DNA of 64,000 nt, taken from positions 8,993,539-9,057,538 of the forward strand of contig NC_072471.1 of NCBI RefSeq assembly GCF_027596085.1, written 5' to 3'. The first letter of the stretch is position 1. The number at the start of each line of letters is the position of its first letter. The stretch comes from Anoplopoma fimbria. Taxonomy: Eukaryota > Chordata > Actinopteri > Perciformes > Anoplopomatidae. Made by a program: the position numbers and the translations under genes. Below the pieces are notes generated by a model. The model ran no database searches and was not told the DNA's origin. It saw nothing but the letters and a program-made list of their open reading frames with translations. Positions 1 to 13,201 of this stretch are shown here, one piece after another.

Positions 1-1371
1 ATACAATTAGAAACACAAAAGCACAAAACAATTTTTTTTATTGCAATGCCTACAGTGGCAGGGCTCCCATGTAGTGTCAGTGTCAACTTATTTTCCACAT
101 CTCTTTATTTCAATTACCAGTCTTATTATCCAGAGTTATTGAATTATATTGTGCTATGTTTATATTTATTTTCTATTTTCCTATCACATATCCTCCCATT
201 TCTTGCTGTTACACACTAGTTTCCCCACGTAGCGGGTTATTGTTCATTTAAAAATGAATTTAAAGATATTTTATTGTTGTGTTATTGCACTCGTTTTGTG
301 GATATTATGTTGTCCATGTTTTATATTTCATTGAGACTTTTGATCTACCGTAAAAAGTATTCGTCTCTGTGAACTATCGTTTTTTTCATTAGACACCACC
401 TGAAATCTTGCCGCGTGTACATCTAAATACAAAATAAATAAATGACAGATTTGTGGTTGCATTATATTATATATCATAAGGAAATATTTTGCAGTTGGCA
501 TCAATATGGAAGTGCCATAATTATTTACTCACATTCCACCCTTATACAAATGCAACATCTTGTGTTCGGAAAAAGTGATTTGCCCCGTGTGGACTTACTA
601 AAGCTGCTTAATTGCATATTCTGCTGGTTTGATTAAAGCTTATTTGACTGGAACATCCTCAGCCCAAACCCAAAGTGGACAGAAGGAGGCTGACGCTGTG
701 AAAATATGAATAGGAAAATGAGCGAGTCTGCTTTGACCCTCGAGGACAATACTGCTGCTTGGTGGACCAATTTATGGATGTGCCCACTGTTTAGATGCAG
801 TGAGCGGAAAAAACAATGAGCTGTCAGTTATGCTGATTACTCTCTGTCAAACATAGCTGTGTTGATGGATTACTTATGGGTCCAATACTTATGTTGAATA
901 ATACCTTATTGATTTCACCTCATCTCAGAGGGGAAAAGAATCAGAAGCTTACATCCACCTGTCATCGTACAAGCCGTGTTATCAGGATAAACAGGAAAAA
1001 GAGGAGAATCATTTGTCGTCTGGGAATCTGATGGCAACTGTTTCTCATGCTGAATAGTACAGTACAAAGTACAGAGGAAGACTTGGGGCTTTGTTGTTAA
1101 AATCTGCACATGCCCACATTAAGTATTAATATGGAAATGTGTTGAAGTCATATGTACTGCGTTCGAACAAGTGGCCCTCCTCTTACCCTGCATTAATGGC
1201 CAATTGGTTGTTTTAATGAGCGATAGGTAACGGTAAAACATTTGGTAAATTCTACACGTTTTTCATTATTTCCCACACATTTTTAAAATCATACAGTATA
1301 GAACTTTTTAAGACGCCCTACAGACAAATATGTGGAATTGGAGATTTTTGAATTTTTTCAAAAACAGGTTT

Positions 1372-1640
1372 GGTCCAGTCGGCAACCTCTGGGTCTGAAA
1401 AGTAAAGTCAGTGCAGAAGTGCCTTAAACTTGCATTCTTTCTAATGGCCATCAGGGGGCGACTCCTCTGGTTGCAAAAACAAGTCTGATTGTATAGAAGT
1501 CTATAAGAAATTGACTCTATATTCTCAATTGATTTATGACCTCAGTAAACATTGTAAACATGAGTTTATGGTCTCAATCTCTAGTTTCAAGTCTTCTTCA
1601 ATATACAGCATGAAGGTCATTTGGTAAAGTAATTTGAATA
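1372..1640 (-). repeat. percomorph dispersed repeat, copy 1 (partial, reverse)
   Basis: The reverse complement matches the second half of the repeat at 41918-42490, including ACTTGAAACTAGAGATTGAG, CATAAACTCATGTTTACAAT and AGACTTCTATACAATCAGAC. It ends near GTTGCCGACTGG. I recognise this as a high-copy, non-coding family of percomorph genomes; its formal name is not known to me. It carries a CTCF-core-like CCATCAGGGGGCGA at 1448-1461. Confidence 0.8.
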
Positions 1641-3811
1641 TGTAAGAAAAAAATAATCATTAGATTCGTCAGTAATGAAAATAATCCTTCCAAAGTCCCA
1701 TGGCTGACATTCAGTGGATCAACAAAAAAGTAGAAAAAAAAAAGTAGATTTTAGCTAGATGTTAATTAAATCTTGCTTGGAATAATTAATTAAATCAACA
1801 AGTAAATTATTGCAATTGCCAACAAAACAAATGAAGAGTGCAGATATGGTGTAACATCCCAACAAGTCTAATTTAAAATGCAGGAATACATAAATATAAA
1901 ATGGTACATTTAAAGTGACTTTATTCATGCCAATCCTTCCTGCCCTGTCAACCCCCATCCTCTCTCTCCACTCTTCTATGTTAAAGTCTGAATTCAACCA
2001 CCTATACTGGTTCAGGCAGGGTTCACTGGCTATTTACTGAGGCATTGTGAGTGATTCTGGCCTTGTTAAATCCTATTTTGTTCCGTGAGCGTGGAGCTCA
2101 GCCTCCTGCAGGCCCCGCGAAGGTGGAGGACGAAGCCGGCGTGACGACTGGGGACCCAAAGAGCGGTCCAATTTTTCATCCTTATTGCCCATGACATACC
2201 CAAAGTAGCGGAGCTGCCGTCCACGGAGAGACCGAGGAAGGGAGAGAGGGAGAAAATAAATGTGAGAAGCACGCTCAGATGGACTGGGAGGAGTGTATCT
2301 CCACTTCCGCCTTCTGGAGTCCAGAGCAGGGCCCCAATTTTCTCTGCCTAAACAATGCAATTCGCCAGCGTTCACCGGGGCAGACGAGGTTAAACTATCG
2401 AGTCCCAGGGCTCCTGTCTCTCTCTCTCCTCCGCCTTCAGGCTTGTTAGTTTAGCTAGAAAAAATAAATGCAGGTTTGAGGCTGACAAACAGAGAACAAA
2501 GAGTGTATTAGTGTCTGACTTACTCCATGACACGAACTAAATGAAGATGTTACACACACCTTCTACCCCCATTTTTCACCGTGCCTGGTTTCTGCAGGCT
2601 TGAGCTTCAGTTGCATGGAGCAAATCTTTCCTTGGAGATGTCATATTTGTTGAAACCATCATTTTTGATTATTTCATTGATAATTTGCCTCTACAATATG
2701 TGTGTAATTTTAAAAATAATTCCACTGCAAATTGTATTTTGATTAATAAGAATTTGTGTTGGTAGAAAATTCGTGCCAATCAAGTGTCATTTTAGCTTGA
2801 TTTTTTTCGGCATGATTACTACTTCTTCTACTCTCTTAATTCCATGCCCTAATTCACACCCTGTGTGGATGTGATCAGGCAGAATCATAATGTACATAGT
2901 GCGTTTAAATTCAGAGTGTATTTTCTTTGCTGTGATTCTGTACTGATTAAACAAGACTGTGGGATCTGCTCTGTCACATGCAGGAAGGGTATTGATGGAG
3001 GGCCGTGAAGGGCACTGTCAAGGTGACTTCTGGGGTTGGTGAATAGGGGGTGGGATCCATCTTAGGGGGCTGGTGACTTTAGAAAGCCTACGTGACTGGG
3101 AAATATCCATCACAGAGATCCCCCCCACCCCTATTTTGCTTTCATTCTCACAGTTGAGAATAGGATCTCTTGTTGTAATTACTGCTCTGTGAGGCGGGCT
3201 AATTCTGCCAAGTCGATAGCATCACACCCGTCATGTGCCGTAGAAGGTATCCGACAGCAGCTTCTCATGTCCTCTACATGTTCCGGTGGGCTGCTGGCGG
3301 GCGGTAATGACAATGTTATGTGATACGTGTCTGTTGATCGACTTGCTTCTGGAGAGCTGCCAATCCGACCGTTTTCCACTTTTGCTTCCCTCCAGTAATC
3401 ACAGGAAGTGGAAAAGATGATGTAAAAATAAAAAAAGGACAACCCCTGGGTGTCTGGGTGATTTTTAACACCTGATGTATAAAAAGGGCATCAATCATCC
3501 TCCACATGTCCCTGGAAACATATGGCTTGCCGCCTTTTCCCCACCCAAACACAGGTGCTTGACAGACAGAGTCAAGTCTGCTTAATGAGCAATTGTGCTG
3601 CCATGTACTGTACTGTCTGTTTTGCACAGCAAGGCGCGGATCTAACCACCATACGGCTTTCAGTACGCTTACGGAGTATATATACACCAAATTAACATTT
3701 GTTAGTATTCATTTCTCAGAAGAAATGTTTCTCAAAAAGACAGTTTCTCTGCGTATTGAGGAATTTAAGAAGTGAGATACATGGATTATATAAATAAACT
3801 AAAGATAAAAA

Positions 3812-3900
3812 ATGCGGTCTTGCCTTTCAAATGTGAGGATTTGCTGCTTTTCTTGGTCTGATATTATACTAACACAACACTATAAGTTAACTCCCCAATT
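3812..3900. repeat. AT-rich dispersed repeat, short fragment
   Basis: CAAATGTGAGGATTTGCTGC and TTTTCTTGGTCTGATATTA match the best-conserved block of the family. Confidence 0.5.
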
Positions 3901-4596
3901 TAGCATTTATTAGAATCCTGAAAATACGGACTGTAGCGGGAACTCCCACAGAGTACTTTGCCAGGTCTTAATATCTCTGTATGTCTGTGGACAGATTTTG
4001 ACACAATGATAGCGACTATGTCATTTTTGAGATCAAAATGAAGGTCGAGTTCAAAGATGAGTGTGGTACAACCAAGGGCGCCAAAAGTAGGGAGTAGGAA
4101 GTGGGGAGAATGACATGTTAAAATGTATTTCAGTCAGGCTACTGTCCCTGAGAATGTATGTCTGTGTTTGTACATGATGTCGTTTGGTTCGAGTGTGTGT
4201 AGGTGAATCCACATCGACATGTCAGTGTGCATTTGTGTTTGCACGGATGCTTGTGCAGAACGTAGGTAGCTTTAGGATGTGATCTTCCTGCTGCAGCACT
4301 AAACTCACAGTGATGTCACATAATGATGGGTGACTGTCACACTGCACAAGTTGAAGAATGAATCCATTTAGAATAACAAACCCTAACCAAGCTTTAGTAG
4401 TTTATTTTGGTAATATAGTGGATGATTTGTATTTAAGTATCATATTTGATGTTGTTTTTTCTTAATATCAGAGTACGGAGGAGACTTAGATTACATTTGG
4501 GAGTTGTGGATGTTGTTGGCGTGTTTATATGTCAGTTTGAGAAGAAGAGATCGTGACTTTCCTGCCTGTGTGGGAGCTGCTGCTGCTCCCACGCAT

Positions 4597-4598
<2 letters not shown>

Positions 4599-4630
<32 letters not shown>
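4599..4630. repeat. (CT)n microsatellite
   Basis: Perfect CT run of about 16 units in upstream DNA. Confidence 0.97.
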
Positions 4631-4634
<4 letters not shown>

Positions 4635-5907
4635 CCTCTCCCTCCATATCAGCTGGTCTTTAACCTCGGCGCATTTCTCACTTAACCACAAATCTACTCT
4701 GAGTCACAACTTCCAACCATAAAAGAAATTGTAAGTTTGCCGCATGATTGATCGCTAATGTGAGTTCCACATCAGCAACACTATTCCCTGTCATGCGCTA
4801 AAACCACAAATCACACCACTTATATACTGTAGTGCTGAATGTAGTGCTCAATACATTTCCTGGATAGCGTTAGATATATATTCATGCTAATAACATGCTG
4901 TAACATAATGTATGCCTTCTCCCTCCAAGCACGCACACAGGTATGCCACTCTCCATATGCGTAATAAGAATCATGCTATGTGACTTAAATCATACAGAAA
5001 AATCCAAATATTTACCTTTAACATGATGTTTAATGTGTTTTATACCCTCTCAGGTTTATCAATTTACTTAACTGCAAAAATTGCGTCTTCTTGATGCAAC
5101 GCCAAACCAATTCTGCATATTCTGATACTTAATTTTCTGACCTTGGAGGCTCTGTGTGGCTGGGCAGTAACGGGGGTTGCTAAGGTAATTTAATTACCAG
5201 ACCCTCTACAGGCAGTGGTGATTACTGCTCTCTAAATCCCCACTAATCCTGCTTCAGAGTCCCCTACACAGACTCGGCCCGGGGCGCTCTAACAGGCGGC
5301 GTTGAGTCCTCCATCACGCCCCCCAAAACAGGGGTCCTCCGAATAAACAACAAACACTTCCCCTCTGCACAAATAGATACTCCTCGGTGGTGATTTGTGT
5401 AAGATGTGTACTCTACATACTGTGCCGAGTATGTCGTTCAGTGGAAAAGGGCTCTCGTCATCAGTCCCACTGAATTCCTCCCACGTTGCTTTCCCCCTCC
5501 TCGTGTGTTCGAGTCAAGGAGAATATCAGGTCAAAAAGGCCACTCATCTCTCCATAAGACTGTCGTAATTACCACTGCTGGGGTGAATAAGATGTGACCT
5601 CTGTGAGCAGCAGCGCCTGGTGACTGGAGCGATCAGCACGGGCTTAGCTTTAGATGAAAGTAATCAACAGATAAATAAGCTAACTTGTGCAGAAATTTGC
5701 TACTTACGTTACTGTGGTTGTGCAAGTGGGTCCCATAATTTTTTAAAGGGTCATTGTAGGGTCATTACAAAAATAATTGCAATACCAGTACCAATACCGG
5801 AACCATATAAGGGACCAATAGAGTATTTCATCCAATACCATTATGTTAATGGGAGCTGTGAGCGTGCAGCACGTCGCGCTGTGAGCGGCATTAGCTGTCA
5901 GCGCTGT

Positions 5908-5932
5908 TAGCTGCTAGCTGCTAGCTGCTAGC
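5908..5932. repeat. 7-bp tandem repeat
   Basis: TAGCTGC repeated about 3.5 times within a region rich in AGCTG words. Confidence 0.85.
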
Positions 5933-6525
5933 CAGCGGCTCAGACATCTCTATTTTCAGAGCTGGCTGTGGTAAGCTGGTGGGTCCAATTACATCATGCA
6001 TTAAATTGAATAACCCTTGTGGTGATAGGCTGCACGCAAAACCATACAAATAGTCTCTTTTTTTCTAGATCTGGGCAAAAAAAGGATAAATTGCAGGTAT
6101 TGTTGGACACTATAAGTTTTTTTCTACCTGGCACTGGGTTGCTTCTATTGAAAGCTCTACAAGGTGTCATATTTTGCCACCTTTCAACGAATTGTTTTCG
6201 TTTTACAGCCTCTCTGGGATTACTGTCACCAATGCCGTTTTTTCCGGCAACAGCAGGAGCTTCAAAAGAGCTCTAAAAACTGACAATATGTTACCAGCCC
6301 AGCATCAAACCGCAGACAGACAAAGTTAGGGATTAGCTGGGGGAGCATTTACCAGGTAAAGAAACAGGAGTTGTTAGCAATTTAAAAATTGCATTTTAAA
6401 AAAAACAAACAAACAGCTCCTCTGTCTTCCTCTGCCCTTCTTGTAACCTAAGAGACCAGCCAAACATCTGTGTGACATCACTGACGTTGACAAGTGTTAG
6501 TGACCCTAGCAGGTGTTATGTGTTT

Positions 6526-6641
<116 letters not shown>

Positions 6642-7039
6642 ATGTATGTGTGGGAGTTTGTGTACAGTATCTGCAGCATGCATGTAAGCGTGAGGATGTT
6701 GGTGAAAGGACCACCTGCGTGTATTGAAAAGAGTTCTCTGAATAGCTCCATATTTGAAGAGCCACTTATCCACTGATAAAGCTGTAAGTGATTCGTGGCA
6801 GCTTCCTGCCTGCAGTAGAGAGGGAGAGGGAGAGATTAAATGAGCATCAGCTGTAATTAGGACTACTTTCCTCCGTTTGGAAGTGCATGTCTCTGTCTTA
6901 GGGAGAATTAGCACTGGATACCCTGGGTGGGCCGAAGCAATACAACTTGAATTAATTTAATTAGGATTTTTTTGCAACCCAATACTCTAAAAAAGAAAGG
7001 AACATATCAGCAGGGATTGATATGGAGGGTGACCATGGG

Positions 7040-7620
7040 TGCTCATATCAAAGTGCTGCCAAGCGTAATGTTTGCAGAGGGAGGGGTGGCAGTATTTTCA
7101 TGGCTGTGCACCACGGCTACGCATGAAAAAGATCAACGTATCCTCATACAACAGTTCGTATGATACCTTACAAAAAGTTACTCTTCACTTTTTGTGCTTT
7201 TTCCTACAAAAGTCAGCTACAGCAACATATTTTCTACTCGTAGGAACCTACTCAGTTAGGATGAGGCAGCAAGAAATACTTGGTTAGGTTTAAGAAAAGA
7301 TTGTAGAATGCTAAGTGAGCTTTGGGGAAAGATTGTTTGGGTTAAAGTAACCAAGGAAGTGCTTTTACTGAAGTACTAAAGTTACGTGAGAAATAAATCA
7401 ACATTGGCTTCTCATTTCACATTGGTAACTTACCATGTGTAGCATTTTTTCGAATTGTTTTTATTAACCTCAACCACAATCTGTTCTTCAGCTTAACCAA
7501 GTGTTTTAGTTGCCTTACCTAAACTAAACCTTAACCATAGTTTATTTACCACCCAAATAATTATTCCTTATCCATTACCTAGTTTTGCGTATACTGTAAA
7601 AACCTACATTATTTTTTCAA
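7040..7620. repeat. probable degenerate teleost repeat
   Basis: GAAAAAGATCAACGTATCCT, CAACAGTTCGTATGATACC, ACTTGGTTAGGTTTAAGAAA and GTTTGGGTTAAAGTAACCA are phrases I associate with a dispersed fish repeat rich in GGTTAAG-type motifs. No ends or target duplication were identified. Confidence 0.4.
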
Positions 7621-9439
7621 TGTTGGCATTGGTCATGAAAAACTGATTGGCTTTGAACCAAATCTTTTTTTTTTTTTTTAATCCTTCAATATTGACTTTC
7701 TTGTCTGTTTGCTAAATTAAAGCAATATAATGCCAACACTCAAGACCAATCACATCAGCTCATTTAAAACTCTTTAAAAGCAAATGCTCCGTAAAGTTTT
7801 GAATGTCAAGCAGTCACCTCGTTTTCTATACATGATGCACTTAGATGATTTTATCTGAAAAATGTCCCTTGTCCCTTTGCACACATATTAAGTATACTAC
7901 TAATATAAAGACACCTTAAAGACTTAACAACTTCCCCTGTTATTGAGCAACCTAAAGGAGCTATGCCAGTTTCTACAGGAAGTCAATAAAAATAAAAGAA
8001 AGAGTTAATTATTAATCTTTTACCATTTCAAATAACAGCCGTTTTGTATTTGCTTTATTGTCTATGTGTTATAAAATTTGAATGTTAAGATTTGTGTGTA
8101 CTATTTGAAGTCAAGAGGAAGTTAGTCATACGTTTGTTTGGTTGTATAGAAGAGTTACAAAAGGCTCACTTCCTCTTAGTGTTTGCATAAGACCCATTAT
8201 TGGCAGGGTCCAAAGGTTACCATTCAAATGCTCTTGACATTTGGGAAATTGTCCTTTTTGTTCACCCAGCTCCCTTTATTTCACTGCCTTTTTCCTCTAA
8301 ATGCCATTTTGCCCTTTTCATTCCTCTCTGACCCTGTTGATCCCTCTTCCTCCTTCGTCCTCTTTTGTTCCATCTAGGTTCTCCACTGACAGGCTCCAGG
8401 CTTAAACGATTCCCTTTTTTTTTGCACAAGCCTTGGTCGTTTATTGTTGTTCTTATGTGGGCGTTACATTAGATGCTGTATTTAGAAGTGGTTCCACTTC
8501 TGGTTAAAGTGCTGATGCAACGTTTCTTGGTCATTATGTCCAGTTTCATTGTTAATTTCTCAATCAATGGTTAATATGGTCCTACATTTCTTTGGCCCTG
8601 TCTTTGTGTTTTTCTGCACAACATTCTTGAGAAATCACATTTCAATCAAACAGGAAAGCACTTTCTGGCACTTTTTACTTTGCTTTTTCAGGCACAATTT
8701 CAATCAATGCTAAAGCAAACGCACTTCTCCTTTTTACTACAAATAAACTGTCAACACCAGTATCCAGCATTCATTTTCCAAAGTACCAGAGAAACCAAAT
8801 AAAGTGAGAATTGAATGGAGTCTGAATACATAAATGCGCCATCACTGTCAAGGTTTCCATTTTGTTGAGGAAATATTCTTAACAGCCAAAAACAGGCTGT
8901 TTTACACAGTCGAAATCTTCTCCTCAGTCATTTAATGCAGTTCTTTAAACACACACAGATAACAGGTGCACCTTTAGGGGTTACTTACTGTCGTCCACAG
9001 AGGGCAGTAAATCTGAGACCCAGTTCAGTCATTATCAATATATAGCTGCTATGTTTTTCCTGTTTAGAGAGCTATTCATCTATAATTCAACAAATATAAA
9101 CTTCCCAAAGTGTTCAGAAAAATAGTTTGGCCAAAACTATTATCTATCTTCCTGCAAGTTTACGTTTGCAAGGGAGATAAGCTCAGAGGTGTTGGAGGTG
9201 TACAATTTTCATCCTCCAGCTGTGATAGCGGATGTCTTCTGCAGAGCTGGGATGTGTTTAGCCAACTTTGTTTGGGATAGACAGCTGACATTCACCGTAG
9301 CAGGGTGTCCTGCAGCGCGGTCGCACTACTTTTCCTGCTCATTAAGGTGGAACTGTAAGAATGAGGACCACAAATCTGCACCGGCCACGTCACTTCACCC
9401 AGCGATCGATCCCCTCACAGCCACAAAGACACACACACA

Positions 9440-9552
<113 letters not shown>

Positions 9553-9682
9553 CCAGTGAACCGAAGCTCATGAACAGAGAGGCAAGCTGTGCAGAGTCCA
9601 GGCAGGGTTTTAGTTGGTAATCATTAACACCGACTCCCTGTTTGCTTTGCCTCCATCCCTGCTTGATGTCTGTTAGATTTAA

Positions 9683-9685
<3 letters not shown>

Positions 9686-9724
<39 letters not shown>

Positions 9725-9742
9725 TGTGAGTGTATGTGTGTG
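9686..9742. repeat. (GT)n microsatellite, imperfect 3' end
   Basis: GT run on the + strand, broken near 9723-9733 by GAGTGTGAGTGTAT. Opposite polarity to the AC tracts on either side. Confidence 0.97.
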
Positions 9743-9829
9743 TTTTGTCAACAGTGCCATGCATCTCACTGAGCTTTATCAGCCCGTGCACTTTATTTAC
9801 ACAATGGGTCTCTGCATAGATGTGCACAT

Positions 9830-9933
<104 letters not shown>

Positions 9934-10722
9934 GTTTAACATCTGTTCACGCCTGCGGTCGCACATCTCTCAGAGTTACAGTTTGCTGCAGACTTCCTGT
10001 TTTCCAGTAGCTCACAAATGAGTGTAGAAGAGAGATGTTTAGAAAAAGTGGCTACCAACCTTTCACATGCCTCATAATAATTCCGTAGACAAGACGAGCA
10101 AACACTTCGAAGGTAAATCCAAGGTTTTCCTGAGGAGACGATTGATCGGATGCGAGATATACCCGTCAAGGAAATTAGTGTGTGGCTGGAAGGGCAGACG
10201 GAGAGGACAGACATCCAGTAACAGAAGGGTGCTGCAGAACACATGCAATTTATTATTTTTGCTACGCTTTTTTTAGCTTTACAGGTTGCATATGTCTCAG
10301 GTTCCATCCCACCACCAGCCAAGTATCATGTTATACGTGCTCTCGACCAAAACTTTGCAACTCTGCCTCCTCACTTATATTAAGTCCCTGGCTGAAATGT
10401 AGCTTCCCCTCATAACAAACCAGATAAATAATGTGCATCTGCCATGCCACAAGATATTTAGCACAGTTCTTACCATGACACAAATTACTTAACGTGTAAT
10501 GACCAAAGCACAAATACTATGCAGGTACAAAGACAGTATTATATATTAAAAAGTCTAAATCCAGAGTCTGAATATATATTTAATTTAATACAAAGAATAA
10601 CTAAGTGTAACAGAAGCTAATTTACTCAACAGTACATTTTAAATAATAAAAAAAAAGAATTAAAAGATTGCAATTGTCAAGACCATCACCAGTATTGATT
10701 TTGATAATAATGATTTAATGCA

Positions 10723-11160
10723 ATTACATTACATTACATTACATTACAGTCATTTAGCAGACGCTTTTATCCAAAGCGACTTACAATAAGTGTATTCAAC
10801 ATAGGTATTCAAGAGAACTACTAGTCACCAGAAGTCATAAGTGCATCTCCTTTCTTAAACAAGCATCTTAAAGCATAAACCAGAGCAAAAGTATAGTGCA
10901 GAGGCAAATTACTACGAAAACAATAATTGCAACAGACTAATACGAATACAATAAGTGCTACAAACTAATACAAATAGGATAAGTGCAGTAAACGAATACG
11001 AATTCAATAAGTGCAGCGAACTGATACGAATACAGTAAGTGCAACAACTAATACGAATACAATAAGTGCTACGAGGAAGGCTCAGGGTAGTACTTCTTGA
11101 TAAATAATACAGATAAATAAGTGAACAACACACCAACAAAGACACATACACCCAAAAGGT
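10723..11160 (-). repeat. retroelement-like repeat copy A with (ATTAC)n end and 28-bp minisatellite
   Basis: Begins with ATTAC repeats followed by CATTTAGCAGACGCTTTTATCC and AAGCGACTTACA, a very common teleost repeat block. Read on the minus strand this gives a tail ending in (TGTAA)n, as in fish L2-type LINEs and the SINEs that share their tails; hence the minus orientation. After about 10790 it is almost identical to copy B (12088-12320). It then adds a 28-bp tandem array (10921 onward) and an end around AGGAAGGCTCAGGGTAG. Family name not certain. Confidence 0.75.
10921..11076. repeat. 28-bp minisatellite, about 5.5 units
   Basis: Consecutive units start at 10921, 10949, 10977, 11005, 11033 and 11060 (lengths 28, 28, 28, 28, 27, partial). 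They share the pattern CAATAAGTGC-x5-ACTAATACGAATA with scattered substitutions. The same unit occurs about once in copy B at 12282, so the array expanded within copy A or contracted in copy B. Confidence 0.85.
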
Positions 11161-11696
11161 GGAAGTATAAATCAATACATAGATAGGACTAAATCAATAA
11201 CTCTGTATATAGCGGTTTCTTTATTCTCCAATCACTATTAATTAAATCCCTTTTTTGTGAGCTCACGATTGACCTCAATGGATAAACACCCTGCCTACAA
11301 AAGAACCTGATTGAACAAGCTCTGACCAATTGCAGTAGACTAAAGTGCCAATAAAGCCCCATTAAACATGTTCAACTCCATAAAGTAAGGTGCTGTGGGC
11401 TTCTCCGTGTCCATCCAAACTGACAAATGAGACTGGATTTGCTCCACTTTTGCCTTTGCGTCTGCTGCCCCCTCCCTGGGAGACCCGAGCGCCACATGTG
11501 GTCGGGGCTGAGCGTGTGGATGGGACGGCAGGGCGGCTCCTTGAGGCGGAGCATTAACATACGCTCACTCTGGGAATGCCCTTGACTTGCTGTCTGAGGG
11601 AATGGGACGTGAGCGGCATCAAATACACCAGCAGGACCTGAGGAGGGACGGGATTGGGGTGGAGGGGGACAGAAAGATGGGGAGAGAGGGTGGAGA

Positions 11697-12042
11697 CAGG
11701 GGCGCCGAAAAGGGGGGTAAAGGAGACGGATTCTAGGGGCCCATGATGGAGGGGGCCCAGAGAGGCCCCTAATGATGATGAAATTATAATACAGAAAAAA
11801 TAATGACACTAAGTTATTAACTAACATATAATCACACATGTTTTATTTTCCATGTTTGACATGTACAGTCTGTACATGTCAACTGTCATGCTGTTCTTCT
11901 TTCACAAATATGGTAATGATAGTCAAAAATACCATTAAAATGCATAATTGTATGTAAAATAGCATCAAAAAATTTTGCCGCTGTGTTGGGGGCCCTGTAA
12001 AGATTCTTTTCATGGGGCCCAAAATCCCTAGCGGCGCCCCTG
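11697..12042. mobile_element. non-autonomous hAT-type DNA transposon (MITE), 346 bp
   Basis: Terminal inverted repeats CAGGGGCGCCG (left) and its exact complement (right), flanked by a perfect 8-bp target duplication GGTGGAGA at 11689-11696 and 12043-12050. The 8-bp duplication and CAGGGGCG-type ends place it in the hAT superfamily. Both subterminal regions carry GGGGCCC motifs. The AT-rich middle holds a near-perfect palindrome (arms TTGACATGTACAG, one-base centre at 11869) at the exact midpoint. No transposase coding sequence, so it was mobilised in trans. The intact duplication and ends suggest a fairly young insertion. Confidence 0.93.
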
Positions 12043-12087
12043 GGTGGAGATGATGGATAAAGAGGAATAAGTGAGAATGAGTGGCGC

Positions 12088-12320
12088 TTATTACATTACA
12101 TTACATTACAGTCATTTAGCAGACGCTTTTATCCAGAGCGACTTACAGGAAGTGTATTCAACATAGGTATTCAAGAGAACTACTAGTCACCAGAAGTCAT
12201 AAGTGCATCTCCTTTCTTAAACAAGCATCTTAAAGCATAAACCAGAGCAAAAGTACAGTGCAGAGGCAAATTACTACGAAAACAATAATTGCAACAGACT
12301 AATCCGAATATAGTAAGTTA
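12088..12320 (-). repeat. retroelement-like repeat copy B
   Basis: Same orientation and nearly the same sequence as 10723-10950: ATTAC repeats, the CATTTAGCAGACGCTTTT block, then about 200 bases with only a handful of differences. It lies directly after the hAT MITE and stops after a single 28-bp unit. Confidence 0.75.
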
Positions 12321-12759
12321 TGGCTTTAAAGGGGAGTCAGGACTGTAATCTGTGTATTATATGTATTCCTTGTTTCAGTTTGTATATTTAACCTGTGGTT
12401 GTTGCATTCATAGGGACTTGTAACATTACTTTTGTGTCGGAGTAAATGCAGGTGTACAAACCCAAATCCCATTAATGAAAATCAAACCCAGCTCACTCTC
12501 ACACGCACACAAATGTACACATATGAAAGTTTTTTTCTTTCGGTCTTTTTTGTTGTTTATAATGTATTGTTATTTTAAATCATATCTTGTAAAAATGCTT
12601 TTTCAACAATATGTCATACCATATGTATATTCTTTTTTGTATTCGTTATAGTATTGTGACATTTGTATATTATATAGGTGGAGGCTTCAAATAAGCCACT
12701 GCACTGTAATATTATTTATCTATGTTATGTTTTATGGGGGGGGGCTGAGAGTATAGAGC

Positions 12760-13201
12760 AGACGTTTGTGCGTTTTTTCGTCTGACGGAAGAAGAGCATG
12801 CGAGGGAGAGACTGGAGAGCGAGAGAAGCTGGGGGAGGAGGGGGAGGCTGGAGTAGGTGGGCGGGGAGAGAGGAGGCGAGTGTCACGGAGAGAGAGAGAG
12901 AGAGAGAGAGAAAAGAGAGAGAGAGAAGGAGTAGTGAGATGCTCGCTTGCGGGAGCTGTTGACTGGGTGTCGGAGTGTGAGATCCAGAGTGCTTCTTGAG
13001 CTGTTGTGTGAGAAAAAGAAAGAGAGGACATTGCTTTTTTTTCTTTTGTTTGTTGAGCCTTTTGTTTGTTTTTTCCTTTCTTCTCAAAGAGCCACATCGA
13101 GCCTCCTCAGCGGACGCAGAACTTGTCTGAGCACTCCCCCCCCCACCCTCCCCTTCCTTTCCTGGGATTGTAAAGAGGACCCAGGGACAGCGTGCTGCCA
13201 G
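12760..13201 (+). other. candidate non-coding first exon of syt1 with CpG- and GA-rich promoter
   Basis: Seen: AT-rich DNA changes abruptly at about 12755 to a CpG-containing, purine-rich segment that includes a GA microsatellite (about 12890-12930), and ends at 13201 in CCAG followed by GTAAGAGAC, a near-consensus 5' splice site. It is followed by ordinary intron-like DNA. The right RE1 half-site GGACAGCG occurs at the 3' end (about 13184), without a matching left half. Inference: a first 5' UTR exon spliced towards the start-codon exon at 52179. The 5' boundary is a guess; no clear TATA box is present, which would fit a TATA-less neuronal promoter. ATG-initiated frames inside (for example from 12766) do not resemble known proteins. 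Transcript data are required. Confidence 0.42.
12890..12930. repeat. (GA)n tract inside the candidate first exon
   Basis: Imperfect AG/GA run within a broader purine-rich segment. If transcribed it would give a GA-rich 5' UTR. Confidence 0.9.
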
